DNA of 64,000 nt from Paludibaculum fermentans (GCF_015277775.1 NZ_CP063849.1:6091501-6155500); one strand, 5' to 3'; shown: positions 8,336 through 17,687, counted from the stretch's first letter. The notes: generated by a model not told the origin, from the letters alone. Numbers and translations are program-made.

Positions 8336-9115
8336 CTACTTGTCGAGCGGAGTCAGCTTCACATCGATCGAGTAGTAGTAGACCCCGGTGACCGCCTCAT
8401 AGCCTGATTCGGTGCCGACTGCAATCCACAACTGCTCGTGGATCGTTGTGACCGGCTTCGGATGGTCGTACGTGCGTCGCAGCATGACCCACTTCCGGTC
8501 TTTGGGGTCCGGTTCGCACTCCTGGCCATTCCAGATGTTGCCGATCACCCCCAGGTCCTCCCCGCCCTCCGACTGTTGCCCTTTGTCGACGTTGATCGAA
8601 ACGTACTCCCCAATCAGCAGCGGCACCGGCTCCACGGCAGTACCGCCTGCTTTCAGGAAGACGTTGGCTTGGTTGCCGCCCGCGCCCGCGCAGTTGGTCG
8701 AGTTCGATGCGACCTCGAATTGCAGGCTGACCTTGTACCGTTGATCCTGCTCGACACCATCCGCGGCGGTAAGCGGCACCTTCAGAAACATGAAAATATC
8801 ATCCGGGCGATTGTTGCATGACAGGTAGAAGGCGCGCCGGTTCCGCGAGAAGACGTTCAGCTCCTTTGGCAGCTCACGAATCTCGGCCAGGAAGTTCAGG
8901 TCCGCGGTCTGCAGGTGGTAGTCAGTGAATCCCGCCAGGACGCCGCCGCTGCCCTGGCTGAAGTCGAAGTGTTTGATGATCTCCCGGCGCCGCTTCCCGC
9001 TTCTGGCGGACTGCTCCGCTTGCGATTGAGCCAGCAACGCGGGCGCCGCCAGCATTCCGGGCGCGGCTGCCAGCCAGATCCGGCGCGTCAATCCCGTCCG
9101 CGAACTCGAACTCAT
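8336..9115 (-). CDS. Exported protein with twin-arginine-like signal, unknown function
   Basis: 259 residues. The N-terminus SSSSRTGLTRRIWLAAAPGMLAAPALLAQ has a paired Arg before a hydrophobic stretch, compatible with a Tat signal (the consensus S-R-R-x-F-L-K is only partly met). The mature part is rich in beta-forming and polar residues (HFDFSQGSGGVLAGFTDYH; FYLSCNNRPDDIFMFLKVPL) and gives no family I recognise; it could be a carbohydrate-binding or jelly-roll fold. Start: CCTCCT (9126-9131; AGGAGG on the coding strand) lies ten bases from the ATG at 9115. A TGTTATAGC box at about 9152-9161 may be its promoter. Convergent with tatA. Confidence 0.7.
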   Translation of the reverse strand: MSSSSRTGLTRRIWLAAAPGMLAAPALLAQSQAEQSARSGKRRREIIKHFDFSQGSGGVLAGFTDYHLQTADLNFLAEIRELPKELNVFSRNRRAFYLSCNNRPDDIFMFLKVPLTAADGVEQDQRYKVSLQFEVASNSTNCAGAGGNQANVFLKAGGTAVEPVPLLIGEYVSINVDKGQQSEGGEDLGVIGNIWNGQECEPDPKDRKWVMLRRTYDHPKPVTTIHEQLWIAVGTESGYEAVTGVYYYSIDVKLTPLDK

Positions 9116-9255
9116 ACTCGTAAGCCCTCCTCGAACCATCTGCGGCAGCGCCGCTATAACAAGAGGGGCTTCCAGTAGTGAATCCTTTCGCCGCGTCGCA
9201 AAGAAAAATCGAAGGCGATGCCCCGCTCAACTGGGGTCCCCTCTACGCACAAAAA

Positions 9256-9282
9256 GACCGGGGGCCCGACAGGCCCCCGGTC
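9256..9282 (-). terminator. Rho-independent terminator of the large secreted protein A gene
   Basis: GACCGGGGGCC (9256-9266) pairs perfectly with GGCCCCCGGTC (9272-9282), and the minus strand continues with TTTTT (9255-9251). It lies 27 bases after the stop at 9310. Confidence 0.85.
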
Positions 9283-9309
9283 GTGTTTCAAAATGAACCC
9301 TTCCGCTCG

Positions 9310-12123
9310 CTACCGCGTACAATTACCAGAGCTGGAATATCGCGGCAGGTCGCCCTGGTTACGCAATCCCACCGGCCCCAGTGCAAACCAGACATCCTTG
9401 GGCAAACCAGGTATGCCGGTGGCGGCATCCGGCAGGAAGAGGATCTGACCATACAGCGCCGGCGGCATCTTCTCTTTCATCGTCGTGTCATAGTTGTTCG
9501 TGATCTCGCCCGTGAGAAAGAAGGTGTCATTCCCGCCCGTCGTGGCCGAGCTAAGCGCCGGGAACACACCCCAGACGTTCAAGCTGTCATCGTAAAGAGC
9601 CTCGCACTTCCTGACGGGATGGCTGATATCCAGGGGCCCCCAGGCTCCGACCTGGCTCGGCAGAGTCTCCCCCCGGCCGTAGTAGCTGTCGAGCTGATAT
9701 GTCCCGGTCAGCAGCGCCGATGTGAAGTAGCGCTTCGCCCCCAGTTGCATCACCTGGTCGACCTTATCCACCTGGCTGTCCTCGAACGCGACATTCAGGC
9801 TCATGGTGTTGAGTTTGGGCCAGTCCTGAACGAGGGTGCTGAACACCGCGTCATAGGTCTCATCCTGGTGTTGCAGGTAAGTGGCGAAATTGGCAGGCAC
9901 GGCTGCCGCATTGGCAAACACCGTGTAGTCGGGGATGCCGTCGTTTCGTGGATCGAGGAGGCCGGAGGAACTCATCGCGTGGATAAAGCCGCTGAGAATG
10001 CCGTACAAGGAGTCCTGATTGGTGTCCGACGCCAGTATTCCCGTGACGTTGGCCATTGAGGCTCCCCAGTTCATCACGTCATTCATGCGGAAAGAGAGTT
10101 GAGTCTGGCCGTTGCCCCCACTTTCCAGCGCGAGGCTGAGCTCGTTGGTCATATGCGGAATCACCGTGTCCAGCAGCGCGTCCCGCAGGCCGGGGCGCTC
10201 GGACCCGTACAAGCGGACGACCCGGTCCATCGCGGCGAATTCCGCCTGAAGCTGCTGCGCCACGTCGGTCATGTCCTGCTGGCTGAAACTGTAGATCGCT
10301 CCGTTGTCCGGATTCGTAAAGGTGCCACCCGAAGGATACGGATACTTCGTCAAGTCCGTGGGATCCACTCCGCCGAAGACCCCGTTGATCGAAGGCTCGC
10401 CATAAATCCCGCGAATATCCGTGGTCGCGGAGGTCGGTTGCTGGTCTGCTGCCCACAAATTGTGGAAGATCTTGTAGCTGAGGTACTGGTAGGCGTTCAC
10501 CCGGCCGGGCGTATCCATCATCGGCCAGGGCGTGGAGGGCTGCCAAAGGGTCTTCAGGAAGCTCAGGTCGATAAATGCCGGCCCCTGATCACCGTCAGCC
10601 GACAGGTTATTCTGCACGCCGTTGACCGGACGGTACAAATCGTACATGTCGCGCATCAACACCGCCGAAATCTGCCCCAGTTGGCCACTCGTGCTGGGCG
10701 TCGAAGACACCAGCGCCTGCCGGTTCGGAAGCCGCGCCCCGACCGCCGGGTCAGGAGTCACCAACCCGGCCAGCACCGAACCCGGATCGGTCATCGACGT
10801 CAGGCTATAGGAGGGAATGCCCATCTGGTTCAACATCGTGTAGGGTTGCTGGTCCGTCACCAAGGCGATCGAGTTCAGGCCGGGCTGTTTTCCCCAGGCA
10901 ACCACGTAGATCAGATCCCGCCACGAGATATTGCTCACGTACACGGTCATCGACGTTAGCTTCTCGAAATTGTCCGCATCGTAGACGGCGCCACAGAACT
11001 TTGGGCATTGCGAGTTGTCCCACTCGGGCTCCTGCACCGGAGTCAACGTCCGCCGCGAAATGGGCAGCACCCAGAACCCTGCCTTCAGGTTCGCCGCTGC
11101 AGCCGGAGGCGTGTAGGTCACACCGTCGATCTGAATCGTCTTGTTCACCGCATCCACGTGCGTAATCGCGTTGTTGGTCGGGTGGAAATCATAGAGGCCG
11201 TGCGCGTTCATCGTCAGCACGCCGTTCACCTGAGCCTGCTGGGCCGGATCCAACTCATAGCCCGTGTTGTAGGACTCTACGCCCAGGCCCCAGCCGGACT
11301 TCCCCATCCCCAGCATCATGTAGGTCCACGGGGCTTCTTGATCTCCGATCTTCCGGTAATCACTGCCGCCGATCGCTTGCGGGTAAAGGTTGCTCCAGTC
11401 CGCGTTGATGTAGGCCAGACTGCCAAAGACGGCGAACGACGTCGACGGAATCGCCGCCAGCGCCGAGCTCACTTGCGGCGACGCCAGGCACGTCGTTTTG
11501 ACTTCCTTTAACGTCCGACGGTCCACCTCAACCAGGAGGTACACACTGTTGGTGCAGGAGATCGGGTTCGACGGAAACGTCCTCGGACTGCCTGCCGAGA
11601 AGGCGTTAGAGCTGATCTGGAACCAGGGCTGCGAGCCGCCCTGATGGCCGCCAGGCGTCAGGGTGGTGAAGTTGAAGTCCGGCTGTGCCGAGGAGACGGT
11701 GGGGGAAGCGGTCGGATCCCCCAGGAGACTCCAGGTAAACGCGGCCCGCACGTTGGAATACTCGCCACCCCACTCGCGCACGCGCATCCGCACCACGTTC
11801 CGTCCCTCCTGCAACCCATCCACCTTGCTCAGCGCAGCCGACTCGGTGCACGTGATTGGATTGCCGCTGCAACTCCGCACAAACCTGGCGGTGATGTCCT
11901 TGCCGTTCAACGTGGCGCCAAATGTCGATTCAGTCGCCCGCGGGCTGATTTGGGCGGATACTCGCACGGTCACACCGTCGAGTGTGGCGTTCCGCTTTGG
12001 ACTGGTGACCACCAGCAGTGGCGATTTACGCGCCTGCTGAGGGGGGGGAGATGCCGCCCATCCCAGGGAAGTGAGAGCCAAAAAGGCGGAGATGCCGGAG
12101 GAGGCCCAGGATATCGATTTCAT
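9310..12123 (-). CDS. Large secreted protein A (paralogue of the protein at 21479-24283)
   Basis: 937 residues with a signal peptide (MKSISWASSGISAFLALTSL, then an AxA-type site). An N-terminal Ig-like segment of about 130 residues (PLLVVTSPKRNATLDGVTV; LNGKDITARF) is followed by FNFTTLTPGGHQGG and a region resembling the ILEI/FAM3 fold (YLLVEVDRRTLKEVKTTC, then IGGSDYR, MMLGMGKSGWGLGVESYNTG). A long C-terminal half (YDLYRPVNGVQNNLSADG; TFTNPDNGAIYSFSQQDM; LPKDVWFALGP) matches nothing I know. A' shares the same order. Start: ATG at 12123 with AAAGGA upstream. The upstream TGATAA/TCCCCC element and hairpin leader are conserved with A'. The ILEI resemblance is from memory and uncertain. It ends the minus-strand block. 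Confidence 0.75.
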   Translation of the reverse strand: MKSISWASSGISAFLALTSLGWAASPPPQQARKSPLLVVTSPKRNATLDGVTVRVSAQISPRATESTFGATLNGKDITARFVRSCSGNPITCTESAALSKVDGLQEGRNVVRMRVREWGGEYSNVRAAFTWSLLGDPTASPTVSSAQPDFNFTTLTPGGHQGGSQPWFQISSNAFSAGSPRTFPSNPISCTNSVYLLVEVDRRTLKEVKTTCLASPQVSSALAAIPSTSFAVFGSLAYINADWSNLYPQAIGGSDYRKIGDQEAPWTYMMLGMGKSGWGLGVESYNTGYELDPAQQAQVNGVLTMNAHGLYDFHPTNNAITHVDAVNKTIQIDGVTYTPPAAAANLKAGFWVLPISRRTLTPVQEPEWDNSQCPKFCGAVYDADNFEKLTSMTVYVSNISWRDLIYVVAWGKQPGLNSIALVTDQQPYTMLNQMGIPSYSLTSMTDPGSVLAGLVTPDPAVGARLPNRQALVSSTPSTSGQLGQISAVLMRDMYDLYRPVNGVQNNLSADGDQGPAFIDLSFLKTLWQPSTPWPMMDTPGRVNAYQYLSYKIFHNLWAADQQPTSATTDIRGIYGEPSINGVFGGVDPTDLTKYPYPSGGTFTNPDNGAIYSFSQQDMTDVAQQLQAEFAAMDRVVRLYGSERPGLRDALLDTVIPHMTNELSLALESGGNGQTQLSFRMNDVMNWGASMANVTGILASDTNQDSLYGILSGFIHAMSSSGLLDPRNDGIPDYTVFANAAAVPANFATYLQHQDETYDAVFSTLVQDWPKLNTMSLNVAFEDSQVDKVDQVMQLGAKRYFTSALLTGTYQLDSYYGRGETLPSQVGAWGPLDISHPVRKCEALYDDSLNVWGVFPALSSATTGGNDTFFLTGEITNNYDTTMKEKMPPALYGQILFLPDAATGIPGLPKDVWFALGPVGLRNQGDLPRYSSSGNCTR

Positions 12124-12143
12124 GGAGTTCTTTCCTTTCTTCA

Positions 12144-12180
12144 GGCCAGGCGCTATCCAGCGCCCCCTACAGGGAGGGGG
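12144..12180 (-). promoter_or_regulatory. Structured leader of gene A (two small hairpins)
   Basis: On the minus strand CCCCCT/AGGGGG folds around CCCTGT, followed directly by GGCGCT-GGAT-AGCGCC. The A' leader has the same arrangement at 24310-24342 (CCCCACT/AGTGGGG, then GGCG-CTGGA-CGCC). The C-run is shared with the promoter block, so the first stem may be an operator and not RNA. Confidence 0.45.
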
Positions 12181-12204
12181 ACAGTAGCTGGAGGGTTCTT
12201 ATCA
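12176..12204 (-). promoter_or_regulatory. TGATAA/TCCCCC element upstream of gene A
   Basis: The minus strand reads TGATAAGAACCC from 12204 and TGTCCCCC ending at 12176. Spacing and distance (81 bases) to the ATG are nearly the same as for A' (83 bases). It is a variant of the TGATCA/GCCCC element of the window. Confidence 0.6.
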
Positions 12205-12301
12205 GGGGTTGACAGACAATCACCGCGGCAGCAGTCTCAGCCGCCGGCTACGGGTAGACCCGCGGTGGTAACAGGGGCCACGCGATCAGGGTGGGGAGAG
12301 G

Positions 12302-12350
12302 CCCGCGGGTGCCAAGGGACTGTGCAGATCAGCCCCTGGCACCCCGCGGG
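12302..12350 (-). terminator. Hairpin after B1
   Basis: CCCGCGGGTGCCA (12302-12314) pairs with TGGCACCCCGCGGG (12337-12350) with one bulged C. It begins 13 bases after the B1 stop. There is no T-run, so it may work with Rho or protect the 3' end. Confidence 0.5.
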
Positions 12351-12362
12351 TTGCTCCAGCAC

Positions 12363-14036
12363 TTACCGATTCCTAGCGGAATCCAGCCGCCAGGCTGTGC
12401 TGTGAGCGGCCGGGACGAACTCCACCTCGCCCGGCAATGTCGTGGATACCGCTGCCGCCAACCGGCTGCCCACCGGCGCGATCTGGAAGACTCCCGCGCC
12501 CGCCTCCCGCAACTGGAACCTCTGCGCCGCCGAAGCCTCCGCACAGGCCGCCAACCCCAACCGGTAGCGCCCGCCATCCCCGCGCGCCTCGGCGCAACGG
12601 CCGGACTGGGCGTCAATGAACTTCACCGGCCAGTCCGGCCCCTCGCCGGTTGGCGCAACCAGCCACTTCTGCGCCGCGCCGCCTGCCGAGGTGCCCGAGG
12701 CGGCCGACACCGCGCCATCCGCATCATCCGCCGCCAGCCACTGGACTCCGGAATCGAGCGCCGCGATCGACGTCGATTCCAGAATTTTCCAGCGGTACAC
12801 CTGGCTAGGCGGGAACGTGGTCTTGTCGATCAACATCAGCCGCGAGGAGCCGGGCAGCGCCGTCACCGCGAGCCGAGGCATGTCCGCCATCACTACGTAG
12901 AAGTAGGAGCCTGTGTACTCCAGCCAGAAAGCCTGCGTCTGCGAGTTCTGCACGTCGGCCTGGCAGGGCCCCTGCGACACCTCGTAGTTCCTCAACTCCG
13001 CGCAGAGTCCGTTCGCCTCGTTGCGCAGTTGGTAGGCGGTCACCCCCGACTTCTTCACCGGCCAGAAGATCCAGGAGTCCGCGCGGCCGGTGCCGGCCGG
13101 CAAGGCATGCAACTCGGCGCCCGGCTGGTCCACCTTACCCTTCTGATGCCACAGCGTCGTGGTCCCCCCGGTGGTCGAGGTGATGGCGCCCCGGTTGTAG
13201 GAACCGGAGATTCCAATCGTGCCATTCCGCTCCACCCACCCGTAGCGGGCGCCGTTGTCCAGGAGAAACAGCGAATTCACTTCGTGGCTGTTCCCGCCCG
13301 TGGACCCCAGGAAGGTGGCGTCGCCGTAGCTGAACACCCCGCCGTCCCGCTTCAGCATCCAATACCCATTCACCGCGCCGCCCGCCGTGTGGCTGAGCGC
13401 CAGCCCCGTGTAGTCCTGTTTGAACGCGCCGCCGGTGGAACCGTAGAACACCGCGTCCCCCCGGGCATGCACGCCGCCATCGTCCTTCAGGATGTAGTAG
13501 CCGTTGCCCGACGGCGTCGGCGCGATCGTGGTCCCCATCAGATCGAACCCCTCCACGGCGTCCCCAAAATGCTTGGCGGTCCCCGCGCACCACACCTGGC
13601 CTCGATAGCTCAGCGCCCACAGCCCCTGTCCATCCGGTGTGGCCGCCGCGGACGTCACGTACTCATATTGGCCTGGATCCATGGGGTAGCCCGCGCAGTT
13701 CGACAGGCGCCCGCCGCAAATCTCGGGAGCTTCGCCGCGCGCATGGATCACGCCCCTCTTGGTCACCACCCAGTAGCCCGACTTGCCGGGAGCGGCCACC
13801 ACCGTGCCAGGCTCGTCCACACTCGGGTATGCGGGCGCGCCTCCAATCGCCAGGGTCTTGCCGGAGTCCTCACCGGTCTGCAATTGGAGCCAGATGCCGC
13901 CGTTAGGCGCCTGCGCCGCGCTGGTGAGCCAAACCATGCCGCCATAATCTGACGCCCGCGCCATCGGCGCCAGCGTCAACCACGCCAGCGCCAGGGGCGC
14001 CGCAAGTCTGCATAGAGTCTGATAAATCGTCTTCAT
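12363..14036 (-). CDS. Secreted beta-propeller-like / ricin-like repeat protein B1
   Basis: 557 residues, last of five tandem paralogues and the most divergent. Signal peptide MKTIYQTLCRLAAPLALAWL with an AxA-type site. The first 270 residues hold about six repeats of the type GYYILKDDGGVHARGDAVFY-GSTGG, NGYWMLKRDGGVFSYGDATF-LGSTGG; similar DGGV-GDA-GSTGG repeats occur in actinobacterial wall proteins, and I expect a beta-propeller. The C-terminal 280 residues have two ricin-type beta-trefoil-like parts (YQLRNEANGLCAELRNYEV; DAQSGRCAEARGDGG, AQRFQL). No enzyme motif; likely a secreted sugar-binding protein. Start: ATG 14036 with AGGA close upstream. It lacks the common last residues of B2-B5. 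Confidence 0.75.
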   Translation of the reverse strand: MKTIYQTLCRLAAPLALAWLTLAPMARASDYGGMVWLTSAAQAPNGGIWLQLQTGEDSGKTLAIGGAPAYPSVDEPGTVVAAPGKSGYWVVTKRGVIHARGEAPEICGGRLSNCAGYPMDPGQYEYVTSAAATPDGQGLWALSYRGQVWCAGTAKHFGDAVEGFDLMGTTIAPTPSGNGYYILKDDGGVHARGDAVFYGSTGGAFKQDYTGLALSHTAGGAVNGYWMLKRDGGVFSYGDATFLGSTGGNSHEVNSLFLLDNGARYGWVERNGTIGISGSYNRGAITSTTGGTTTLWHQKGKVDQPGAELHALPAGTGRADSWIFWPVKKSGVTAYQLRNEANGLCAELRNYEVSQGPCQADVQNSQTQAFWLEYTGSYFYVVMADMPRLAVTALPGSSRLMLIDKTTFPPSQVYRWKILESTSIAALDSGVQWLAADDADGAVSAASGTSAGGAAQKWLVAPTGEGPDWPVKFIDAQSGRCAEARGDGGRYRLGLAACAEASAAQRFQLREAGAGVFQIAPVGSRLAAAVSTTLPGEVEFVPAAHSTAWRLDSARNR

Positions 14037-14103
14037 TTTCCTGTTCTCTCGAAGTCTTTGGATTGCTTCCTGGTCCTATCGTGGGCGACTCCGCGCTTTC
14101 CGG

Positions 14104-14135
14104 CCATGGTCTGGAGAGGGTCTCGAGCTGAATCA
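14104..14135 (-). promoter_or_regulatory. B-type upstream element before B1 (degenerate)
   Basis: CCATGG at 14104-14109, then eight bases, then a sequence matching 10 of 18 positions of the block seen before B2, B3 and B5 (core CTCGA). It lies 68 bases before the B1 ATG. Confidence 0.4.
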
Positions 14136-14162
14136 ATATGTTGCGTGTTTCCAGTACTTTAC

Positions 14163-14195
14163 GGGCGCCGATCACATACCCGCGAGACGGCGCCC
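14163..14195 (-). terminator. Hairpin after B2
   Basis: GGGCGCCG (14163-14170) pairs with CGGCGCCC (14188-14195), 13 bases after the B2 stop. The loop is 17 bases and there is no T-run. Confidence 0.4.
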
Positions 14196-14208
14196 TCCGT
14201 ACCGCCCG

Positions 14209-15849
14209 CTATGGTAATTTGCTCAGGTCCATGATCCAGCGCACGCTCGCCGCGGAGAACATCACCCCGTGGTTCCAGGCCGGCGCGGCGCCCACCGAGT
14301 CGCTGAACGCGATGTTGATGCGATAAGCCTTCGGGCCGTCTTCCATCAGGCGAAACGTCTGCGGCTGCACGGCAGGCTGACACACGGACTGAAACAGGTG
14401 ATGCGCCCCGTCCAACCACTTGAACTCCCCGCAGTACCCCGTCTCCATGCTGATGAACCGGACCGTCGAACCCGGAACCGGGGCGGTGGCCGCCACAACC
14501 CAGTTCTGACGAGGCGTCTCGGGTCCCGGCACGCTGGTGCTGGTCTGGTTGCCCACCGCGTTCCACGTGTGCCACTGCGCACCCGGGGCTTCGGATGTGA
14601 CCGTCGTCACGTCCAGCGTGCGCCACTCGCCGTTGCCGGCGGTCAGCAGCCTCAGACGTGACCCTTCCTCCTTCACCAGGTAGTACTGCGGGTGTGGGGC
14701 CCAGACCACCCAGAAGGTTCCGTTGGCGCCGTCCACGATCCAGAATGCCTGTGGCTTCATCTTGAGGAGATCCTGTTGGCAGGCCGCCAGCACCAGCACA
14801 TCCGAGCGGACCTCCAGGCACATGCCATTGCGTTCGTTGCGCACCTGGTTGACGTACGTTCCGTTCCACCTGATGGGCCAGAAGATCCAACTTTCCACGC
14901 GGCTGGACCCGAGCGTCGCCGTGTGCAACTCCGTCCCGGGCTTGTCCACACCGCCATTCAGGGTCCACACCGGGCTGAGATCGTAGTCAGAAGTCGTCAC
15001 CGGCCCCCGGCGGTACGAGTCGGACAGCCCGATCTTGCCGTCATAGGTCACCCAACCGTACCGGATACCGCCATCCACCTGAAACAACGACGTGACCCGC
15101 GAAGCCTTGCCTCCCGTGGATCCCAGGAAGGCCGCATCGCCATAGGCGTGGACGCCGCCGTCCTGTTCCAGCATCCAGTAGCCATTCACCGCTCCGCCCG
15201 CCGTCCGGCTCAGCACCAGGCCGTTGTACTCCCGGTGGAAGTGGCCACCGGTAGACCCGAAGAACTCCGCGTCACCTCGGGCATGCACGCCGCCGTCACT
15301 CATCAGAATGTAGTAGCCTTTGCCGCTCGGAGTCGGCGTGATGGCAGTCCCGACAGTCGAGGTGTCACTCCGCTCGTCACCATAGGGCACGGCTGTTCCG
15401 GCTGTCCACACCTGGCCGTGATCACCCAAGGCCCAGAACCCCCCGCCATCGGGGGTGGCCGCGGCGTGAGTCACGTACGAGTTGGCGCCGGGATTGCTCG
15501 GGAAGTTGCTGCACTTCGAGAGGTGCCCTTCGCACAGCAGTGGCGCCTCTCCCCGTGCGTGGATGTCGCCCTTCTTGGTAATCACCCAATAGCCGTTCTT
15601 GCCAGGAATCGCCACCAGCGTGCCGGGCGCGTTCACGCTCTCAAACACCGGGGCTCCTCCCGATACAATGGTCCTGCCCCCATTCACGGTGTCGTTCACC
15701 TGAATCCAGAAGCCGCCATTGGGAGCCTGCGCGGCGCTGGTGACAAAGACGTTGCCATCGTAGTAATCCGAAGCCTTGGCGGCATGGCTCAACCCAAACG
15801 CCGCCAGCACCATGGGAACTACCATCCGGATCAGTTGACTCGTTATCAT
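14209..15849 (-). CDS. Secreted beta-propeller-like / ricin-like repeat protein B2
   Basis: 546 residues. Signal peptide MITSQLIRMVVPMVLAAFGL ends near AKA-SD. The same layout as the other B proteins: VTSAAQAPNGGFWIQVND opening blade, GYWVITKKGDIHARGEAPLLC with a conserved Cys pair (LLCEGHLSKCSN), GYYILMSDGGVHARGDAEFF-GSTGG, NGYWMLEQDGGVHAYGDAAF-LGSTGG, RYGWVTYDGKIGL, then the ricin-like half (YVNQVRNERNGMCLEVR; SMETGYCGEFKW; PQTFRL). It ends in MFSAASVRWIMDLSKLP, an ending shared by B2-B5. Start: ATG 15849 opens the signal peptide, with AGGAAAGG upstream; longer in-frame starts run through the conserved promoter. Function unknown. Confidence 0.75.
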   Translation of the reverse strand: MITSQLIRMVVPMVLAAFGLSHAAKASDYYDGNVFVTSAAQAPNGGFWIQVNDTVNGGRTIVSGGAPVFESVNAPGTLVAIPGKNGYWVITKKGDIHARGEAPLLCEGHLSKCSNFPSNPGANSYVTHAAATPDGGGFWALGDHGQVWTAGTAVPYGDERSDTSTVGTAITPTPSGKGYYILMSDGGVHARGDAEFFGSTGGHFHREYNGLVLSRTAGGAVNGYWMLEQDGGVHAYGDAAFLGSTGGKASRVTSLFQVDGGIRYGWVTYDGKIGLSDSYRRGPVTTSDYDLSPVWTLNGGVDKPGTELHTATLGSSRVESWIFWPIRWNGTYVNQVRNERNGMCLEVRSDVLVLAACQQDLLKMKPQAFWIVDGANGTFWVVWAPHPQYYLVKEEGSRLRLLTAGNGEWRTLDVTTVTSEAPGAQWHTWNAVGNQTSTSVPGPETPRQNWVVAATAPVPGSTVRFISMETGYCGEFKWLDGAHHLFQSVCQPAVQPQTFRLMEDGPKAYRINIAFSDSVGAAPAWNHGVMFSAASVRWIMDLSKLP

Positions 15850-15927
15850 TTCTCTGACCTTTCCTGCTCTTTCAATCTCTTGTGGAACTCTCTTCTGCCC
15901 CATATTCGGCCAACCCGGGCGGCAAAG

Positions 15928-15959
15928 CCATGGACCGGAGTTGAACTCGACATCAACCG
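15928..15959 (-). promoter_or_regulatory. B-type upstream element before B2
   Basis: The minus strand reads CGGTTGATGTCGAGTTCA (15959-15942), eight bases, then CCATGG (15933-15928), 79 bases before the B2 ATG. The block and the 8-base spacing recur before B3 and B5. Confidence 0.55.
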
Positions 15960-16043
15960 GTATCCGCCGTAAATTCAGTTGCTTACAGGCGCCAATGGCG
16001 GTCGCCTCACAGGGTGCCCGGAAGGCTACCGTGGCGAGGTGCC

Positions 16044-17687
16044 CTACAGCGAATCTGTGAGGTCCAGCACCCACCGCTGGCTCGCCATCGTGAACATCAC
16101 CCCGCCGGTGAAGCCCGGCGCGGCGCCAACCCCACTGTGAAAGGCAATGCTGATCCTGAAGACATTTCCACCATCAGGCACCAACCGGAACGTCTGAGTC
16201 TGCACCCCCATCTGGCAGGTGGCGTTGAACAGGTAGTCAGCCGTGCCGCTCCACTTGAACTCCCCGCAGTGTCCCGTCGCCATGCTGACGAACCGTACCG
16301 TCGAGCCAGCAACCGGAGCCGTCGTGGCCACCACCCATCTCTGCGGTGGCGTCTGCAGATCCGGTACGCCCAGGTGCGTCTTGTCGCCCACCGCGCCTGA
16401 CGTGTACCACTGCCCTCTGGTGGCCTCGGAGGTGACAGTCGTCGTGGCCAGCGTGCGCCACTGCGTACTCCCACTCATGGAAATCTCCAGCAGCGATTTG
16501 CCCGGCTTGATGACGATCGCCTGATATCCGTTTTGAGCCGGCGACACATACATGTTGTCGTCCCCTCCTGAACTGGCCAGAAACGCCTGTGCCCCGGAGT
16601 TGTTGAAATTGGCCTGGCACACTGCCTGCACCAACCGGTCTCCCTTGGCTTCCAGGCACAGGCCGTTGAACTCGTGCCGCAACTGATACACCGGCAGCCC
16701 TCCCCACTTGGCCGGCCAGAAGATCCAACTGTCCACCCGGCCGCTTCCCAGTTGCTTCGCGTGGACCTCGGCGCCCGGCTTGTCCACATCGCCCTGCAAT
16801 GTCCAAACCATGCTCAGATCGTGCTCCGTCGTCGACACCGGGCCCCGGCGATACGACGTGGAGTAACCAATCGTGCCGTTGTAGGTCACCCATCCGTAGC
16901 GGATACCGCCATCCAAACTGAACATCGAAGTCACTCGGGAGGTGTTCCCGCCAGTGGACCCCAGAAATTGCGCATCGCCGTACGCATGCACTCCTCCGTC
17001 TTCCTCCAAAATCCAGTAGCCGTTCACTGCGCCCACCGCCGTTTTGCTCAGCACCATGCCGGTATACTCACGGCCATACTGGCCGCCGGTGGAACCGAAG
17101 AAGACCGCGTCACCCCTGGTATGTACGCCCCCATCGCTCATCAGGATGTAGTAGCCCTTGCCGCTCGGCGTCGGAACAATGGCGGACCCGTAGATGTTGT
17201 TCTCTCCTTGCCGATCGCCGTAGGGCTGTGCTGTCCCCACAGTCCAGACTTGGCCGTCATAGCCCAAAACCCACAAGCCCAAACCGTCGGGCGTGGCTGC
17301 GGCATGGGTGACAAAGCTCTTATTGCCCGGATCACTCGGGTAGTTGCTGCACTTGGAAAGATGGCCTTCACAGAACGCTGGGGCATCGCCCCGCGAGACG
17401 ATGTCGCCACGCTTCGTCACTACCCAGTAGCCCATCTTGCCGGGCACGGCTACGATGGTGCCGGGCGCGTTGACACTCTCAAACACGGGAGCCGGACCCG
17501 ACACAATGGTCTTGCCGGTGTGCGCTGTGTCGTTCACCTGGATCCAGAAGCCGCCCTGAGGAGCCTGCGCGACGCTGGTGACCCACATGTTGCCGCTATC
17601 ATGATGGGCGGCAGTGGCCGAGTAGCTGAATGTGAACGCCGCCAACACTGCGGTAATATCGGCGCGGTTCAAGTAATTGGTCTGCAT
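16044..17687 (-). CDS. Secreted beta-propeller-like / ricin-like repeat protein B3
   Basis: 547 residues. Signal peptide MQTNYLNRADITAVLAAFTF followed by an ATA-A-type site. Repeats: VTSVAQAPQGGFWIQVND, GYWVVTKRGDIVSRGDAPAFC with EGHLSKCSN, LGLWVLGYDGQVWTVGTAQPYGD, GYYILMSDGGVHTRGDAVFF-GSTGG, NGYWILEEDGGVHAYGDAQF-LGSTGG, RYGWVTYNGTIGY; then two ricin-like segments (VYQLRHEFNGLCLEAKGDRL; SMATGHCGEFKWSGTADYLF). Ending MFTMASQRWVLDLTDSL. Start: ATG 17687 begins the signal peptide; the ribosome site is weak. It lies 194 bases from both neighbours, each gap holding a B-type element except the one before B4. Confidence 0.75.
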   Translation of the reverse strand: MQTNYLNRADITAVLAAFTFSYSATAAHHDSGNMWVTSVAQAPQGGFWIQVNDTAHTGKTIVSGPAPVFESVNAPGTIVAVPGKMGYWVVTKRGDIVSRGDAPAFCEGHLSKCSNYPSDPGNKSFVTHAAATPDGLGLWVLGYDGQVWTVGTAQPYGDRQGENNIYGSAIVPTPSGKGYYILMSDGGVHTRGDAVFFGSTGGQYGREYTGMVLSKTAVGAVNGYWILEEDGGVHAYGDAQFLGSTGGNTSRVTSMFSLDGGIRYGWVTYNGTIGYSTSYRRGPVSTTEHDLSMVWTLQGDVDKPGAEVHAKQLGSGRVDSWIFWPAKWGGLPVYQLRHEFNGLCLEAKGDRLVQAVCQANFNNSGAQAFLASSGGDDNMYVSPAQNGYQAIVIKPGKSLLEISMSGSTQWRTLATTTVTSEATRGQWYTSGAVGDKTHLGVPDLQTPPQRWVVATTAPVAGSTVRFVSMATGHCGEFKWSGTADYLFNATCQMGVQTQTFRLVPDGGNVFRISIAFHSGVGAAPGFTGGVMFTMASQRWVLDLTDSL

